Below the pieces are notes generated by a model, which had not been told where the DNA came from, made no database searches, and saw nothing but the letters and a program-made list of their open reading frames with translations. The translations under genes and the position numbers were made by a program. Below are positions 1 to 8,514 of a stretch of DNA of 64,000 nt, piece by piece. The number at the start of each line of letters is the position of its first letter. Position 1 is the stretch's first letter. Source of the DNA: Streptomyces melanogenes (GTDB lineage Bacteria; Actinomycetota; Actinomycetes; Streptomycetales; Streptomycetaceae); assembly GCF_014649795.1 (NCBI RefSeq), contig NZ_BMTS01000016.1:1-64000 (forward strand), in the 5' to 3' direction.

Positions 1-39
1 TCCTTCGTTCCCGTTTCCGGGCCCTCCGGGCGCTTCCTT

Positions 40-235
40 CGTTTCCGACTCTATCAGACTCTTTCGTGTCCGACTTCCTCGGCGCTTTCCAGGTTTCCGC
101 TTTCACGTTTCCCTTTCCGGCGGTTCCGACTCTATCAGATCCTCGCGGTTCCGATTTCCGGTCTCCCGGGTCAAGTCGGTTTGTCTTCCCGGCTGTTCGG
201 CCGTTCCGACGAGTGAGACTTTAGCGGAATCCTGG
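40..235 (-). promoter_or_regulatory. Tandem rRNA-operon promoter region reading left out of the window
   Basis: On the minus strand three -10-like boxes follow one another: TAAAGT (218-223), TAGAGT (129-134) and TAGAGT (48-53). The last two sit in the same context, CTGATAGAGTCGGAA. This repeated motif, followed by GGAAGCGCCCGGAGGG-type sequence towards position 1, is what I know from leaders upstream of Streptomyces 16S rRNA genes, which have several tandem promoters. No protein gene occupies 1-526. The 16S gene itself would lie just outside the window, so the assignment rests on the leader only. Confidence 0.7.
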
Positions 236-526
236 CCCCCGATGCCAATCGGGGGTCGCGCCCTTTCGAACGCGATTCCTCATTTCGCAAAAGCGCACGA
301 AAAACGAGACGGCTGATCGCCGTTCGGATCAAGTGGTTGGTGCGGAATGGCTGTCCGGGGACCGACCGGGGTCGGCGCTCACGTCGGACAACTCGGAGAA
401 CACTACGTACGGGTCAAGGGCGTGTCAACCCCGGCCCGGGGGCCGTCTGGCTGGTTCTTTCGGCCGAGGGAGGGGTGGCAGGACGGCCGATCTGGGGCGG
501 GTGGGTCCGCGCCTAGTTTGGGCTGC

Positions 527-1009
527 ATGAGGAGTCTTGTCCGGGTCGCCGGAGTTGTCGGGGTCACCGCTGTCCTGAGCGCCACGAGCGTGGTCGGGGC
601 CGTGACCGCGTACGCCGTCGACGGCGACGAGCGGGTCGCGCGCATCCGCGCGCGCATGGTCGATGCCGTCAACCGGGAGACGCGCGACGAGATCGACCGG
701 CTGCGGCGATGCTCGGACGATGGGTCGCGGGCCGAGGCGAATCGGCTGGAACGGCTGCTTCAGGACTCGTGTCGGTACGCGGAGCAGCTCCACTCCGTAC
801 GGGCGCCGCTCGCGCGGAACGCGGCTGTGCGGACGTATCGCGTGGTGGGCGCGGATGCGGTCGACGTTCCTGGTGATCCCCTGGGGGCCGCCCGTGAGGT
901 GGTCGAAAGGGAGCCCGTCGGGGCCGCCGCGCTGGTGGTGGGGACGTCCGTCCTGCTGGTGGGCGGCGGGGCCGCCGTCGCCTCCGTGCGGTGGCGACGG
1001 CGGGATTAA
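527..1009 (+). CDS. Small membrane-anchored protein of unknown function
   Basis: A 160-residue protein starting at the ATG at 527. The open frame extends upstream to 347, but that stretch has no protein-like character. Residues 5-30 form a hydrophobic signal or anchor segment. A charged Arg/Glu-rich middle contains two cysteines (in RRCSDD and DSCRYAE) that could form a disulfide. A second hydrophobic segment near the C-terminus (VGAAALVVGTSVLLVGGG) precedes a positively charged tail, as in a surface protein held by a C-terminal anchor. It lies between the rRNA promoters and proC and converges on proC. I do not recognise the family. Confidence 0.6.
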   Translation: MRSLVRVAGVVGVTAVLSATSVVGAVTAYAVDGDERVARIRARMVDAVNRETRDEIDRLRRCSDDGSRAEANRLERLLQDSCRYAEQLHSVRAPLARNAAVRTYRVVGADAVDVPGDPLGAAREVVEREPVGAAALVVGTSVLLVGGGAAVASVRWRRRD

Positions 1010-1022
1010 GAGGGAGGGCCGC

Positions 1023-1832
1023 TCAGCCGTTGCCCGAGGCCAGCTCTCGGCTGCGGTCGCGGGCGGCTTCCAGGGCGGCGATCAGGGCGGCCCGTACGCC
1101 GTGGTTCTCCAGCTCGCGGATCGCGCTGATCGTGGTGCCCGCCGGGGAGGTGACGGCCTCGCGGAGCTTGACCGGGTGTTCGCCGCTGTCGCGGAGCATC
1201 ACGGCGGCGCCGATGGCGGCCTGCACGATCAGGTCGTGGGCCTGGGCGCGCGGCAGGCCGAGCAGGATGCCGGCGTCGGTCATCGCCTCGACCAGGTAGT
1301 AGAAGTACGCCGGGCCCGAGCCGGAGAGTGCGGTGGCCGCGTCCTGCTGGGACTCGGGGACGCGCAGGGTCTTGCCGACGCCGCCGAAGATCTCCTCGGT
1401 GTGGGCGAGGTGGGTCGGGGTCGCGTGGCTGCCGGCGCTGATGACGGACATGCCCTCGTCGACGAGGACGGGGGTGTTCGGCATGACGCGGACGACCGGG
1501 GTGTTCGGCGCGAGCCGTTCCTCGATGAACGCGGTGGGGATGCCGGCGGCGGCGCTGATGACCAGGCGGTCGGGGGTGACGTGCGGGCTGAGCTCGTCGA
1601 GGAGGCGGCCCATGTCCTGGGGCTTCACGGCGAGGATCAGGGTGTCGGCGCGCTTGGCGGCGTCGGCGTTGGTGACGGCCTCGACGCCGTAGCGGGTGCG
1701 GAGTTCTTCGGCGCGGTCTGGGCGGCGGGTGGTGACGAGGAGGTTGGCGGGGTTCCAGCCGGCGCGGATCATGCCGCTCAGGAGGGCTTCGCCGATTTTG
1801 CCGGTGCCGAGGACTGCGACGGTGTGGGTCAT
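1023..1832 (-). CDS. proC: Pyrroline-5-carboxylate reductase
   Basis: Catalyses the last step of proline synthesis, NAD(P)H-dependent reduction of pyrroline-5-carboxylate, in the cytoplasm. The 269-residue product begins with a Rossmann nucleotide-binding loop (VLGTGKIGEALL). It carries the family motifs VKPQ, VRVMPNTP near the middle, LSGSGPAYFY, and a C-terminal SPAGTT segment. Length fits the usual 265-280. The frame is open to 1871, but the start at 1832 is preceded by GGAGGGTGACCGC, a good ribosome-binding site. It stands alone, with no proA or proB beside it. Confidence 0.96.
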   Translation of the reverse strand: MTHTVAVLGTGKIGEALLSGMIRAGWNPANLLVTTRRPDRAEELRTRYGVEAVTNADAAKRADTLILAVKPQDMGRLLDELSPHVTPDRLVISAAAGIPTAFIEERLAPNTPVVRVMPNTPVLVDEGMSVISAGSHATPTHLAHTEEIFGGVGKTLRVPESQQDAATALSGSGPAYFYYLVEAMTDAGILLGLPRAQAHDLIVQAAIGAAVMLRDSGEHPVKLREAVTSPAGTTISAIRELENHGVRAALIAALEAARDRSRELASGNG

Positions 1833-1880
1833 GCGGTCACCCTCCGGGTGGTGCGGGGTCTTCTTCCTCATCCTCGCACC

Positions 1881-2020
1881 GTGGGTGGGCCGCTGGGGGC
1901 TGCGCCCCCAGACCCCCTGCGTTCGTCTGCGGACCGTGCTGGGTTGCTCGCGCAGTTCCCCGCGCCCCTAAGAATGCCGCTCCGCGGCAATCCCCTGCGC
2001 GACCAGCCACAGACGAAGCC
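1881..2020. repeat. Composite intergenic palindromic repeat, locus 1
   Basis: Contains a GGGGGCTGCGCCCCC mini-palindrome, the tag CGTCTGCGGACCGTG, one copy of GCGCAGTTCCCCGCGCCCCT (1950-1969) and the module ATGCCGCTCCGCGGCAATCCCC (1974-1995). The same modules recur at six other gene ends in this window. No coding sequence fits. Confidence 0.75.
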
Positions 2021-2027
2021 CGGGCCA

Positions 2028-2489
2028 CTACTTCCTCTTCGGGCGCTTTCTACGTTCCCGGCGCTTCAGTGCCTCCTCGTACTCCTTGCGGTGGAGGGTT
2101 TCGCCTGGGGCCTCCTGGAGGGCTCGGAAGGCGTAGGCGAGGAGGGAGCCTACGAAGCCGATGGCCTTCAGGCCCTGGAGGGAGCGCTCTCGTTCCGGGT
2201 CCGTGGGGCGGGCGCTGAAGCTTTCCCAGGTCTTGCGGAACGCCATCGCGCTGCACAGCGCGAACATCACCACGACCAGGACGGTCACGAAGCTGCCGGT
2301 GTCCGCGATCTGCAGGCCCTCGTACGCGAAACGCAGCACGAAGCACGCCGCCACCGCCGCGGCCAGGGCGCCGATCGCCACCCCGGCGCGGCGCAGGCCG
2401 TAGCCGTTGGTGTGGTCGACCCACGTCGTGCCGAAGAAGCGGAGGGGCTCCGGCTGGGGGCCGCCGCCGTTGGCGTTCTGGTCGCTCAT
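2028..2489 (-). CDS. Conserved small membrane protein, unknown function
   Basis: 153 residues. The N-terminus is polar, followed by two or three hydrophobic helices at about 34-52 (GVAIGALAAAVAACFVL), 64-85 and 105-120. The C-terminal 25 residues are extremely basic (KRRERRKRPKRK at the end), which predicts a cytoplasmic tail that could bind nucleic acid or lipid headgroups. The start ATG at 2489 fits the first protein-like residues. It probably forms part of a minus-strand series with the SH3-domain gene downstream of proC. I do not recognise a functional family. Confidence 0.7.
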   Translation of the reverse strand: MSDQNANGGGPQPEPLRFFGTTWVDHTNGYGLRRAGVAIGALAAAVAACFVLRFAYEGLQIADTGSFVTVLVVVMFALCSAMAFRKTWESFSARPTDPERERSLQGLKAIGFVGSLLAYAFRALQEAPGETLHRKEYEEALKRRERRKRPKRK

Positions 2490-2523
2490 GGGCTCGATTA
2501 TCCCCCGGACGCCGGGGGCGGCC

Positions 2524-2814
2524 TCAGCCGCAGCGGACGGCCACGTAACCGTCGCTGCCCGTCTTCACGTACGCGTCCGACACGTACTGCCCGTTGGCGA
2601 TGTTGTCCCAGATGTTGGTCGTGCCGTACGGGCCGGAGACCGTCGTGCCGGGGCACTGGCAGTTGATCGGGACGCTCACCCCGGCGGGCAGCACCTTGAC
2701 CACCGGGTATCCCGTGCCGGGGCCGCTGCGGACGTTCACCCGGGTGCCCGGCGCCACCGGGTACCGCTTCGTCGTCGTCTCGGCCGCCGCGCCCGCGAGC
2801 TCTTCCGCAGTCAT
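2524..2814 (-). CDS. SH3b-domain protein
   Basis: 96 residues, starting at the ATG at 2814, which follows GGGGGAGG at good spacing; the frame is open upstream to 2895. Residues ~20-55 match a bacterial SH3 fold (VNVRSGPGTGYPVVKVLPAG). The later part has two cysteines (CQCPG) and a terminal VAVRCG, so a disulfide is possible. Such SH3b modules usually bind peptidoglycan, but I see no clear signal peptide with this start, so export is uncertain. It lies divergent to the kinase gene at 2953. Confidence 0.75.
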   Translation of the reverse strand: MTAEELAGAAAETTTKRYPVAPGTRVNVRSGPGTGYPVVKVLPAGVSVPINCQCPGTTVSGPYGTTNIWDNIANGQYVSDAYVKTGSDGYVAVRCG

Positions 2815-2952
2815 CCCCGGACCTCCCCCATCACCGTCACTGTGCGTACGCCTCGTACGCGACCCGCAGGCTAGCAAGCCCCTCGGGTCTCGCACGCATC
2901 ATCGACTAGGCTCCGAGCGTCGCGCTCGGGGACGAACACACGGGGGTGGGCG

Positions 2953-5136
2953 ATGCCGCCGCTGCGCAGCACGGGGCCGGGCCCAGAAGCGGAGCATCCG
3001 GAGTACGCCGGGCAGTACCTGCTGGAGTCGACGCTCGGCTCCGGCGGCATGGGTGTGGTCCATCTGGCCGCGTCCGCCTCCGGCCTGCGTCTGGCCGTCA
3101 AGGTCGTCCACGCCCAGCACGCCAAGGACCCCGAGTTCAGGGCGCGGTTCCGGCAGGAGGTGTCGGCCGCGCGGCGGGTGAGCGGGGCGTTCACCGCGTC
3201 CGTCGTCGACGCCGACCCGACGGCCGAGCGGCCGTGGATGGCCACGCTCTACATCCCCGGGCCCACCCTCGCCGAGGAAGTGAAGCGGAACGGGCCGCTC
3301 GCGCCCTCGCAGGTGCGGCGGCTCGGTGCCGGGCTCGCGGAGGCGCTGCGCGACATCCATCGCGCCGGGGTCGTGCACCGCGACCTCAAGCCCAGCAACG
3401 TCCTGCTCGCCGCTGACGGGCCCAAGGTCATCGACTTCGGCATCTCGCGTCCGTACGACAGCGATCTGCGCACCGAGACGGGGAAGCTGATCGGCACGCC
3501 GCCGTTCATGGCACCGGAGCAGTTCCAGTCGCCGCGCGAGGTGGGGCCCGCCGCCGACGTCTTCGCGATGGGCGCGGTGCTGGTGCACGCGGCGACCGGG
3601 AACGGGCCGTTCGACTCCGAGAGCCACTACATCGTGGCGTACCAGGTCGTGCACAACGAGCCCGATCTGACGGGGGTTCCGGACGATCTCGTACCGCTGC
3701 TGCGGAGCTGTCTCGCCAAGAAGCCCGGGGACCGGCCGACGCCGGACGAGCTGATGGCGGAGCTGCGGTCGGCGGCGTACGGGACGGAGGCCTTCATTCC
3801 GACCCAGCGGTTCCGCAATCCGGTCGAGAAGGTGCCGGGGCGGCCGTGGCCGGGCGGGGAGGAGGACGGCGCCGCCTCCGACGTGCCCACGCACAAGCGG
3901 GAGGCCGCCGAGCCGTCCGCCGCTCCCCGTCGGGCGCGCCGGACGCTGCGGTGGGCCGCCGCCGGTGCCGCACTCGTGGCCGTGGCCGTGGGTGGGGTGG
4001 TGGGGGTACGGATGGGAGCGGGCGACGACGACGGCGCCCCGCCGACCGGTCAAGTGGCCCGGCGCGCGGACGCGTTCACGCCCTGGGCCGTGCCGCTCGC
4101 GGCCGGCGGGGGCGGCAACCGCACCCCTGCCTGCTCCCTGGCCCCCGGAACGGACCAGGCCCTGTACTGCGCCGCGCCCGGCGTCACGGCGGCGCGGCTC
4201 GATCCGGCGAACGGGCACGTCGTGTGGTCGGTGAGGGCCAAGGGCGCGGCCGGGCGGGTGGCCGACGACGGGCAGCCGCGGGTCTCCGGCGGGCTCGTGC
4301 TGGTGGCGCCGCCGGGCGCGGGACGCGTCGAGGCGCTCGACCCGGCGACCGGTGCCACGCGCTGGAGCCGCCCGGTCCCGGCGCACGCGGCGCTCGCCGT
4401 CGACGACACGTCCGTCGTGTTCACCGCCGACGGCGGCGAGGTGCGCTGCCTCGACAGCGCGACCGGCAAGGAGCGCTGGCGCGGGCGGCCCGCCGCCGCG
4501 ACGGCGCAGTGGGTGGCGGCGCCCGGCGGCAGGGCGCTGTACGCCGTGTCGGTGGCCGAGGACGCGGCGACCTCGCTGGTCACGGCCGTCGCGCCGGACA
4601 CGGGCAGGATGCTGTGGACGAAGCGGCTGGCGGGCTCGTTGGGGCCCGTGGGAGTCGCTGGTGGGGCGCTCGCCCTGCTCGCGGCGGACGCCGACAGCTT
4701 CACGACGGCGGTCGTACGTCTGGACACCGCCACCCGGGCCGTACGCCGCACGCCGCTGCCCGCCCCCGTCGACCAGGCGCAGGCGACGCTCGCCGACGAC
4801 GGTTCCCGGGTGTACGTGTTCGGGGCGGGCGGGTCCCTGCTCGCGGTGGACGCGGGCCGGGGCGCGCAGCTGTGGCGGCTGGAGACGGGGGCGGCGCGGG
4901 CGTCTCGGCCGGTCGTGGGTGGGGGGCGGGTGTACGTCACCGCTTCTGACGGGCGTCTGCTGGCTGTGGATGCGGGGCGGGGGGTGCTGGTGGGGCAGAC
5001 GGCGCCGCGGATGGCGTCCGGGCGGGACACGTTTGCGGCGAGTTTGGCGTCGCCGGTGGTGGTGGGGGCGGTGGTGTACGGGAGTGCGCCGGATGGGGCG
5101 GTGTTCGGGGTGGGGGCGGATTCGCTGGGGCGCTGA
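2953..5136 (+). CDS. Membrane Ser/Thr protein kinase with PQQ-like beta-propeller sensor
   Basis: 727 residues. The kinase domain occupies about 20-270: glycine loop LGSGGMG, ATP-binding Lys50, catalytic HRDLKPSN (Asp144) and DFG at 161-163. All catalytic residues are intact. A linker rich in charged residues leads to one membrane helix at about 331-353. The C-terminal ~370 residues lie outside the cell and show repeated blade motifs (LDPATGATRW, LDSATGKERW, VDAGRGAQLW), typical of a PQQ-type propeller. This is the Hanks-type kinase layout with an extracytoplasmic sensor; the ligand is unknown. The gene appears to stand alone. Confidence 0.93.
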   Translation: MPPLRSTGPGPEAEHPEYAGQYLLESTLGSGGMGVVHLAASASGLRLAVKVVHAQHAKDPEFRARFRQEVSAARRVSGAFTASVVDADPTAERPWMATLYIPGPTLAEEVKRNGPLAPSQVRRLGAGLAEALRDIHRAGVVHRDLKPSNVLLAADGPKVIDFGISRPYDSDLRTETGKLIGTPPFMAPEQFQSPREVGPAADVFAMGAVLVHAATGNGPFDSESHYIVAYQVVHNEPDLTGVPDDLVPLLRSCLAKKPGDRPTPDELMAELRSAAYGTEAFIPTQRFRNPVEKVPGRPWPGGEEDGAASDVPTHKREAAEPSAAPRRARRTLRWAAAGAALVAVAVGGVVGVRMGAGDDDGAPPTGQVARRADAFTPWAVPLAAGGGGNRTPACSLAPGTDQALYCAAPGVTAARLDPANGHVVWSVRAKGAAGRVADDGQPRVSGGLVLVAPPGAGRVEALDPATGATRWSRPVPAHAALAVDDTSVVFTADGGEVRCLDSATGKERWRGRPAAATAQWVAAPGGRALYAVSVAEDAATSLVTAVAPDTGRMLWTKRLAGSLGPVGVAGGALALLAADADSFTTAVVRLDTATRAVRRTPLPAPVDQAQATLADDGSRVYVFGAGGSLLAVDAGRGAQLWRLETGAARASRPVVGGGRVYVTASDGRLLAVDAGRGVLVGQTAPRMASGRDTFAASLASPVVVGAVVYGSAPDGAVFGVGADSLGR

Positions 5137-5549
5137 GGGGCTGGCCGCACACTTCCCCTGCGGGGCGCTCAGGGGATTGCCGCGGAGCGGCACGTTAGGG
5201 GCGCGGGGAACTGCGCGACCAGTTGGGGATGGCCCGCAGACGAACGGGGTCGGGGCGGGTTGCAAGGTTCCGGCGGGGCCGGGGTGCCGCTGTGCCCGCC
5301 CGTGCCGCCCCTAGCGGCACGCACGCCCACAGCGGCGGCAGCACGGACGGCGGCGGGGACGACAGGCGGGACCCGCCGGGGTGCAGGGGCGGAACCCCGG
5401 AGCGGGGTGCAGGGGCCGCAGGCCCCGCACCGGGGGCCGGGGGCGGAACCCCGGGGAAAAACCGCCCACTCCAGCCCACCCCCACCCCCGGAGGGTTCAG
5501 GGAAGGGGCGGGGTGGGGTGGGGGAATTCCCGGCGCGGGCCAGCCGGCG
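5137..5549. repeat. Gene-free stretch with composite palindromic repeats, locus 2
   Basis: A 413-base stretch between the kinase and ilvD stops (convergent). It holds GGGGATTGCCGCGGAGCGGCAC (5172-5193), AGGGGCGCGGGGAACTGCGC (5197-5216), and a second-family palindrome at 5291-5331 whose arms begin TGTGCCC and end GCCCACA. A G-rich tract with GGGGCGGAACCCCGG repeats follows at about 5380-5455. No credible gene is present; the open frames across it are shadows of G+C-rich sequence. The palindromes may act as terminators for both flanking genes. Confidence 0.75.
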
Positions 5550-7400
5550 TCAGCCCAGCTTGGAGACGTCTCGGACTGCGCCCTTGTCCGCGCTTGTGGC
5601 CATCGCCGCGTACGCGCGCAGGGCTGCGGAGACCTTGCGTTCGCGGGACTTGGGGGCGTACACCCCGGCCAGCGCCTCCCGACGGGCCGTCAGTTCGGCT
5701 TCGGGGACGAGGAGTTCGATCGAGCGGGTCGGGATGTCGATGCGGATGCGGTCGCCGTCCTCGACCAGGGCGATCGTGCCGCCGGACGCCGCCTCGGGCG
5801 AGGCGTGGCCGATGGACAGGCCCGACGTACCGCCGGAGAAGCGGCCGTCCGTGACCAGCGCACAGGACTTGCCGAGGCCGCGGCCCTTGAGGAACGACGT
5901 CGGGTAGAGCATCTCCTGCATGCCGGGGCCGCCCTTGGGGCCCTCGTAGCGGATGACGACGACGTCGCCCTCCTTGACCTCCTTGCGGAGGATCTTGTCG
6001 ACGGCCTCGTCCTGCGACTCGCAGACGACCGCCGGACCCTCAAACGTCCAGATGGACTCGTCGACGCCGGCCGTCTTCACGACGCAGCCGTCCTCGGCGA
6101 GGTTGCCCTTGAGGACGGCCAGGCCGCCGTCCCGCGAGTACGCGTGCGCCGCGTCGCGGATGCAGCCGTTCGCCGCGTCCGTGTCGAGCGTCTCCCAGCG
6201 CTTGGACTGCGAGAACGCGGTCGCCGAGCGCTCGCAGCCGGGCGCCGCGTGCCACAGCTCGATCGCCTCGGGCGTCGCCGAGCCGCCGCGCACGTCCCAC
6301 GCGTCCAGCCACTCCTTGATGGAGCGGGAGTGCACGGTGTGGACGTCCTCGTTGAGCAGGCCCGCGCGGTAGAGCTCGCCGAGGATGGCGGGGACGCCGC
6401 CCGCGCGGTGCACGTCCTCCATGTAGTACGTGGTGGTGGGCGCGACGTTGGGCGCGACCTTGGCCAGGCACGGGACCCGGCGGGACACCGCGTCGATGTC
6501 CTTCAGGTCGTAGTCGAGCTCGGCCTCCTGGGCGGCGGCCAGCAGGTGCAGGATCGTGTTGGTGGAGCCGCCCATGGCGATGTCGAGCGCCATCGCGTTC
6601 TCGAACGCCGCGCGCGTGGCGATGCTGCGCGGGAGGACGGTGGCGTCGTCGTCCTCGTAGTACCGCTTGGTGATCTCCACGACCGTACGGGCCGCGTTCT
6701 CGTACAGGGCGCGGCGGGCGGTGTGGGTGGCGAGGACCGAGCCGTTGCCGGGCAGGCTCAGGCCCATCGCCTCGGTCAGGCAGTTCATCGAGTTGGCGGT
6801 GAACATGCCGGAACAGCTGCCGCAGGTGGGGCAGGCGTTCTCCTCGATGCGCAGGACGTCCGCGTCCGAGATCTTCTCGTTGGCCGCGTCGACCATGGCG
6901 TCGATCAGGTCGAGCTTGCGGACCGTGCCGTCGACGAGGGTGGCCTGACCGGCCTCCATCGGGCCGCCGGAGACGAAGACGGTGGGGATGTTGAGGCGCA
7001 TCGCGGCCATCAGCATGCCCGGGGTGATCTTGTCGCAGTTGGAGATGCAGATCAGGGCGTCGGCGCAGTGGGCCTCGACCATGTACTCCACGCTGTCCGC
7101 GATCAGGTCGCGGGAGGGGAGGCTGTAGAGCATGCCGCCGTGGCCCATCGCGATGCCGTCGTCGACCGCGATGGTGTTGAACTCGCGGGGGACGGCGCCG
7201 GCGGCCAGGATCGCGTCGGAGACGATGCGGCCGACGGGGGCGAGGTGGGTGTGCCCGGGGACGAACTCGGTGAAGCTGTTCGCCACGGCGATGATCGGCT
7301 TGCCGATGTCCGAGCCGGCTACGCCCGAGGCGCGCATCAGGGCGCGGGCGCCGGCCATGTTGCGGCCGTGGGTGACGGTGCGGGACCTCAGCTCGGGCAT
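5550..7400 (-). CDS. ilvD: Dihydroxy-acid dehydratase
   Basis: Dehydrates dihydroxy acids to the keto acids of valine, leucine and isoleucine, in the cytoplasm. The 616-residue length equals that of the E. coli enzyme. Iron-sulfur cluster cysteines are visible: Cys122 in SNCDKITPG and the cluster CPTCGSCSGMF around 190-196. The C-terminal motif RFSGGTSGLSIGHASPEA is intact. The ATG at 7400 follows GAGGAGCG. It is not adjacent to other ilv genes here. Confidence 0.97.
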   Translation of the reverse strand: MPELRSRTVTHGRNMAGARALMRASGVAGSDIGKPIIAVANSFTEFVPGHTHLAPVGRIVSDAILAAGAVPREFNTIAVDDGIAMGHGGMLYSLPSRDLIADSVEYMVEAHCADALICISNCDKITPGMLMAAMRLNIPTVFVSGGPMEAGQATLVDGTVRKLDLIDAMVDAANEKISDADVLRIEENACPTCGSCSGMFTANSMNCLTEAMGLSLPGNGSVLATHTARRALYENAARTVVEITKRYYEDDDATVLPRSIATRAAFENAMALDIAMGGSTNTILHLLAAAQEAELDYDLKDIDAVSRRVPCLAKVAPNVAPTTTYYMEDVHRAGGVPAILGELYRAGLLNEDVHTVHSRSIKEWLDAWDVRGGSATPEAIELWHAAPGCERSATAFSQSKRWETLDTDAANGCIRDAAHAYSRDGGLAVLKGNLAEDGCVVKTAGVDESIWTFEGPAVVCESQDEAVDKILRKEVKEGDVVVIRYEGPKGGPGMQEMLYPTSFLKGRGLGKSCALVTDGRFSGGTSGLSIGHASPEAASGGTIALVEDGDRIRIDIPTRSIELLVPEAELTARREALAGVYAPKSRERKVSAALRAYAAMATSADKGAVRDVSKLG

Positions 7401-7517
7401 TGCGGTCGCTCCTCAGCATCCTGGCTGTAGCCGAATCGGGCTGCTTCGAGCGTACGCTCCGGCTCCAAGATCTGGACAGGCTGTCCGGATGGCGGGACGC
7501 GCAGCTCGGCATCCGGG

Positions 7518-7600
7518 CGCGCCCCTTCGTCTGCGGACCGTGGTCCCGTGTGCCCACCCGTTCCGCCCTGCGGAACGCCTGCCCACACGGAAGAGGGACC
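7518..7600. repeat. Second-family intergenic palindrome upstream of ilvD
   Basis: CCGTGTG (7546-7552) pairs with CACACGG (7584-7590). Between them a nested palindrome centred on CGTTCCGC and GCGGAACG forms a long hairpin. The arrangement matches 5291-5331 (TGTGCCC, then CCGTGCCGC and GCGGCACG, then GCCCACA). The tag CTTCGTCTGCGGACCGTG just before it also precedes other repeat loci here. It lies downstream of the isomerase gene (minus strand) and upstream of ilvD, so it could terminate the former. Confidence 0.6.
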
Positions 7601-7607
7601 AGGTAGG

Positions 7608-8423
7608 TCAGCGGCGTACCTTCGACGCCAAATGCAGTCGCGTGAACGCCAGCGCCTCCGCCAAGTCCGCCTCGCGTTCCGCCGTCGACATCGCGCGGCG
7701 GGTGTTGACCTCGATGACCACGTGGCCGTCGAAGCCCGTGCGGGCCAGGCCCTCCAGGAGTTCCGCGCACGGCTGGTTGCCTCGGCCGGGGACCAGGTGT
7801 TCGTCCTTGGCCGAGCCCTTGCCGTCGGCCAGGTGGACGTGGGCGAGGCGGTCGCCCATGCGGTCGACGAGGGCCATCGCGTCCGTGCGGGCGGTCGCGG
7901 CGTGCGAGAGGTCGACCGTGAAGTGCCGGTAGTCGTCCTTGGTGACGTCCCAGTCGGGTGCGTACGCGAGCATCTCCCGGTCGCGGTAGCGCCACGGGTA
8001 CATGTTCTCGACGGCGAACCGTACGTCCGTCTCGTCCGCCATCCGCCAGATGCCGGTGACGAAGTCACGGGCGTACTGGCGCTGCCAGCGGAACGGCGGG
8101 TGCACCACCACGGTGGAGGCGCCCAGCTTCTCGGCCGCGGCTCTCGCGCGTTGCAGCTTCACCCAGGGGTCGGTCGACCAGACCCGCTGGGTGATCAGCA
8201 GACAAGGGGCGTGAACGGCCAGGATGGGCACCTGGTGGTAGTCCGACAGGCGGCGCAGGGCGTCGATGTCCTGGCTGACCGGGTCGGTCCAGACCATGAC
8301 CTCGACGCCGTCGTACCCCAGGCGCGCCGCGATCTCGAAGGCCGTCGCCGTCGACTCCGGATAGACCGAAGCCGTCGAAAGGGCGACCTTCGCATCCGGG
8401 ATGCGCACTACTGGTTCTGCCAC
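7608..8423 (-). CDS. Sugar phosphate isomerase/epimerase (xylose isomerase-like TIM barrel)
   Basis: 271 residues with the alternating strand/helix pattern of an AP-endonuclease-2/xylose-isomerase-like TIM barrel. Metal-site elements are visible: GYDGVEVMVW, AVHAP, VVVHPPF, AVENMYP (Glu), VDLSHA, HLADGKGS and VIEVNTR. The substrate cannot be read from sequence. The GTG start at 8423 has no ribosome-binding site but has a -10 box TACGCT (8430-8435, minus strand) six bases upstream, so the mRNA is probably leaderless. It is transcribed in the same direction as the Ppx/GppA gene 91 bases upstream. Confidence 0.85.
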   Translation of the reverse strand: MAEPVVRIPDAKVALSTASVYPESTATAFEIAARLGYDGVEVMVWTDPVSQDIDALRRLSDYHQVPILAVHAPCLLITQRVWSTDPWVKLQRARAAAEKLGASTVVVHPPFRWQRQYARDFVTGIWRMADETDVRFAVENMYPWRYRDREMLAYAPDWDVTKDDYRHFTVDLSHAATARTDAMALVDRMGDRLAHVHLADGKGSAKDEHLVPGRGNQPCAELLEGLARTGFDGHVVIEVNTRRAMSTAEREADLAEALAFTRLHLASKVRR

Positions 8424-8514
8424 GGAGACAGCGTACGGGCACCCACAAGAGGGGCCGCGAGGGGACCGTCCAGGTGGCCGGAACCCGACGGCCGCGCCGG
8501 CCCCGACGCCGTCG

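Noticed and set aside
663..2666. Very long open frame antisense to proC and its neighbours
   Set aside because: Low-complexity Gly/Arg/Val translation typical of non-coding frames in high-GC DNA; the opposite strand has clear proC motifs.
5223..7430. 735-codon open frame antisense to ilvD
   Set aside because: Asp/Arg/Val-rich shadow frame; ilvD on the other strand is certain.
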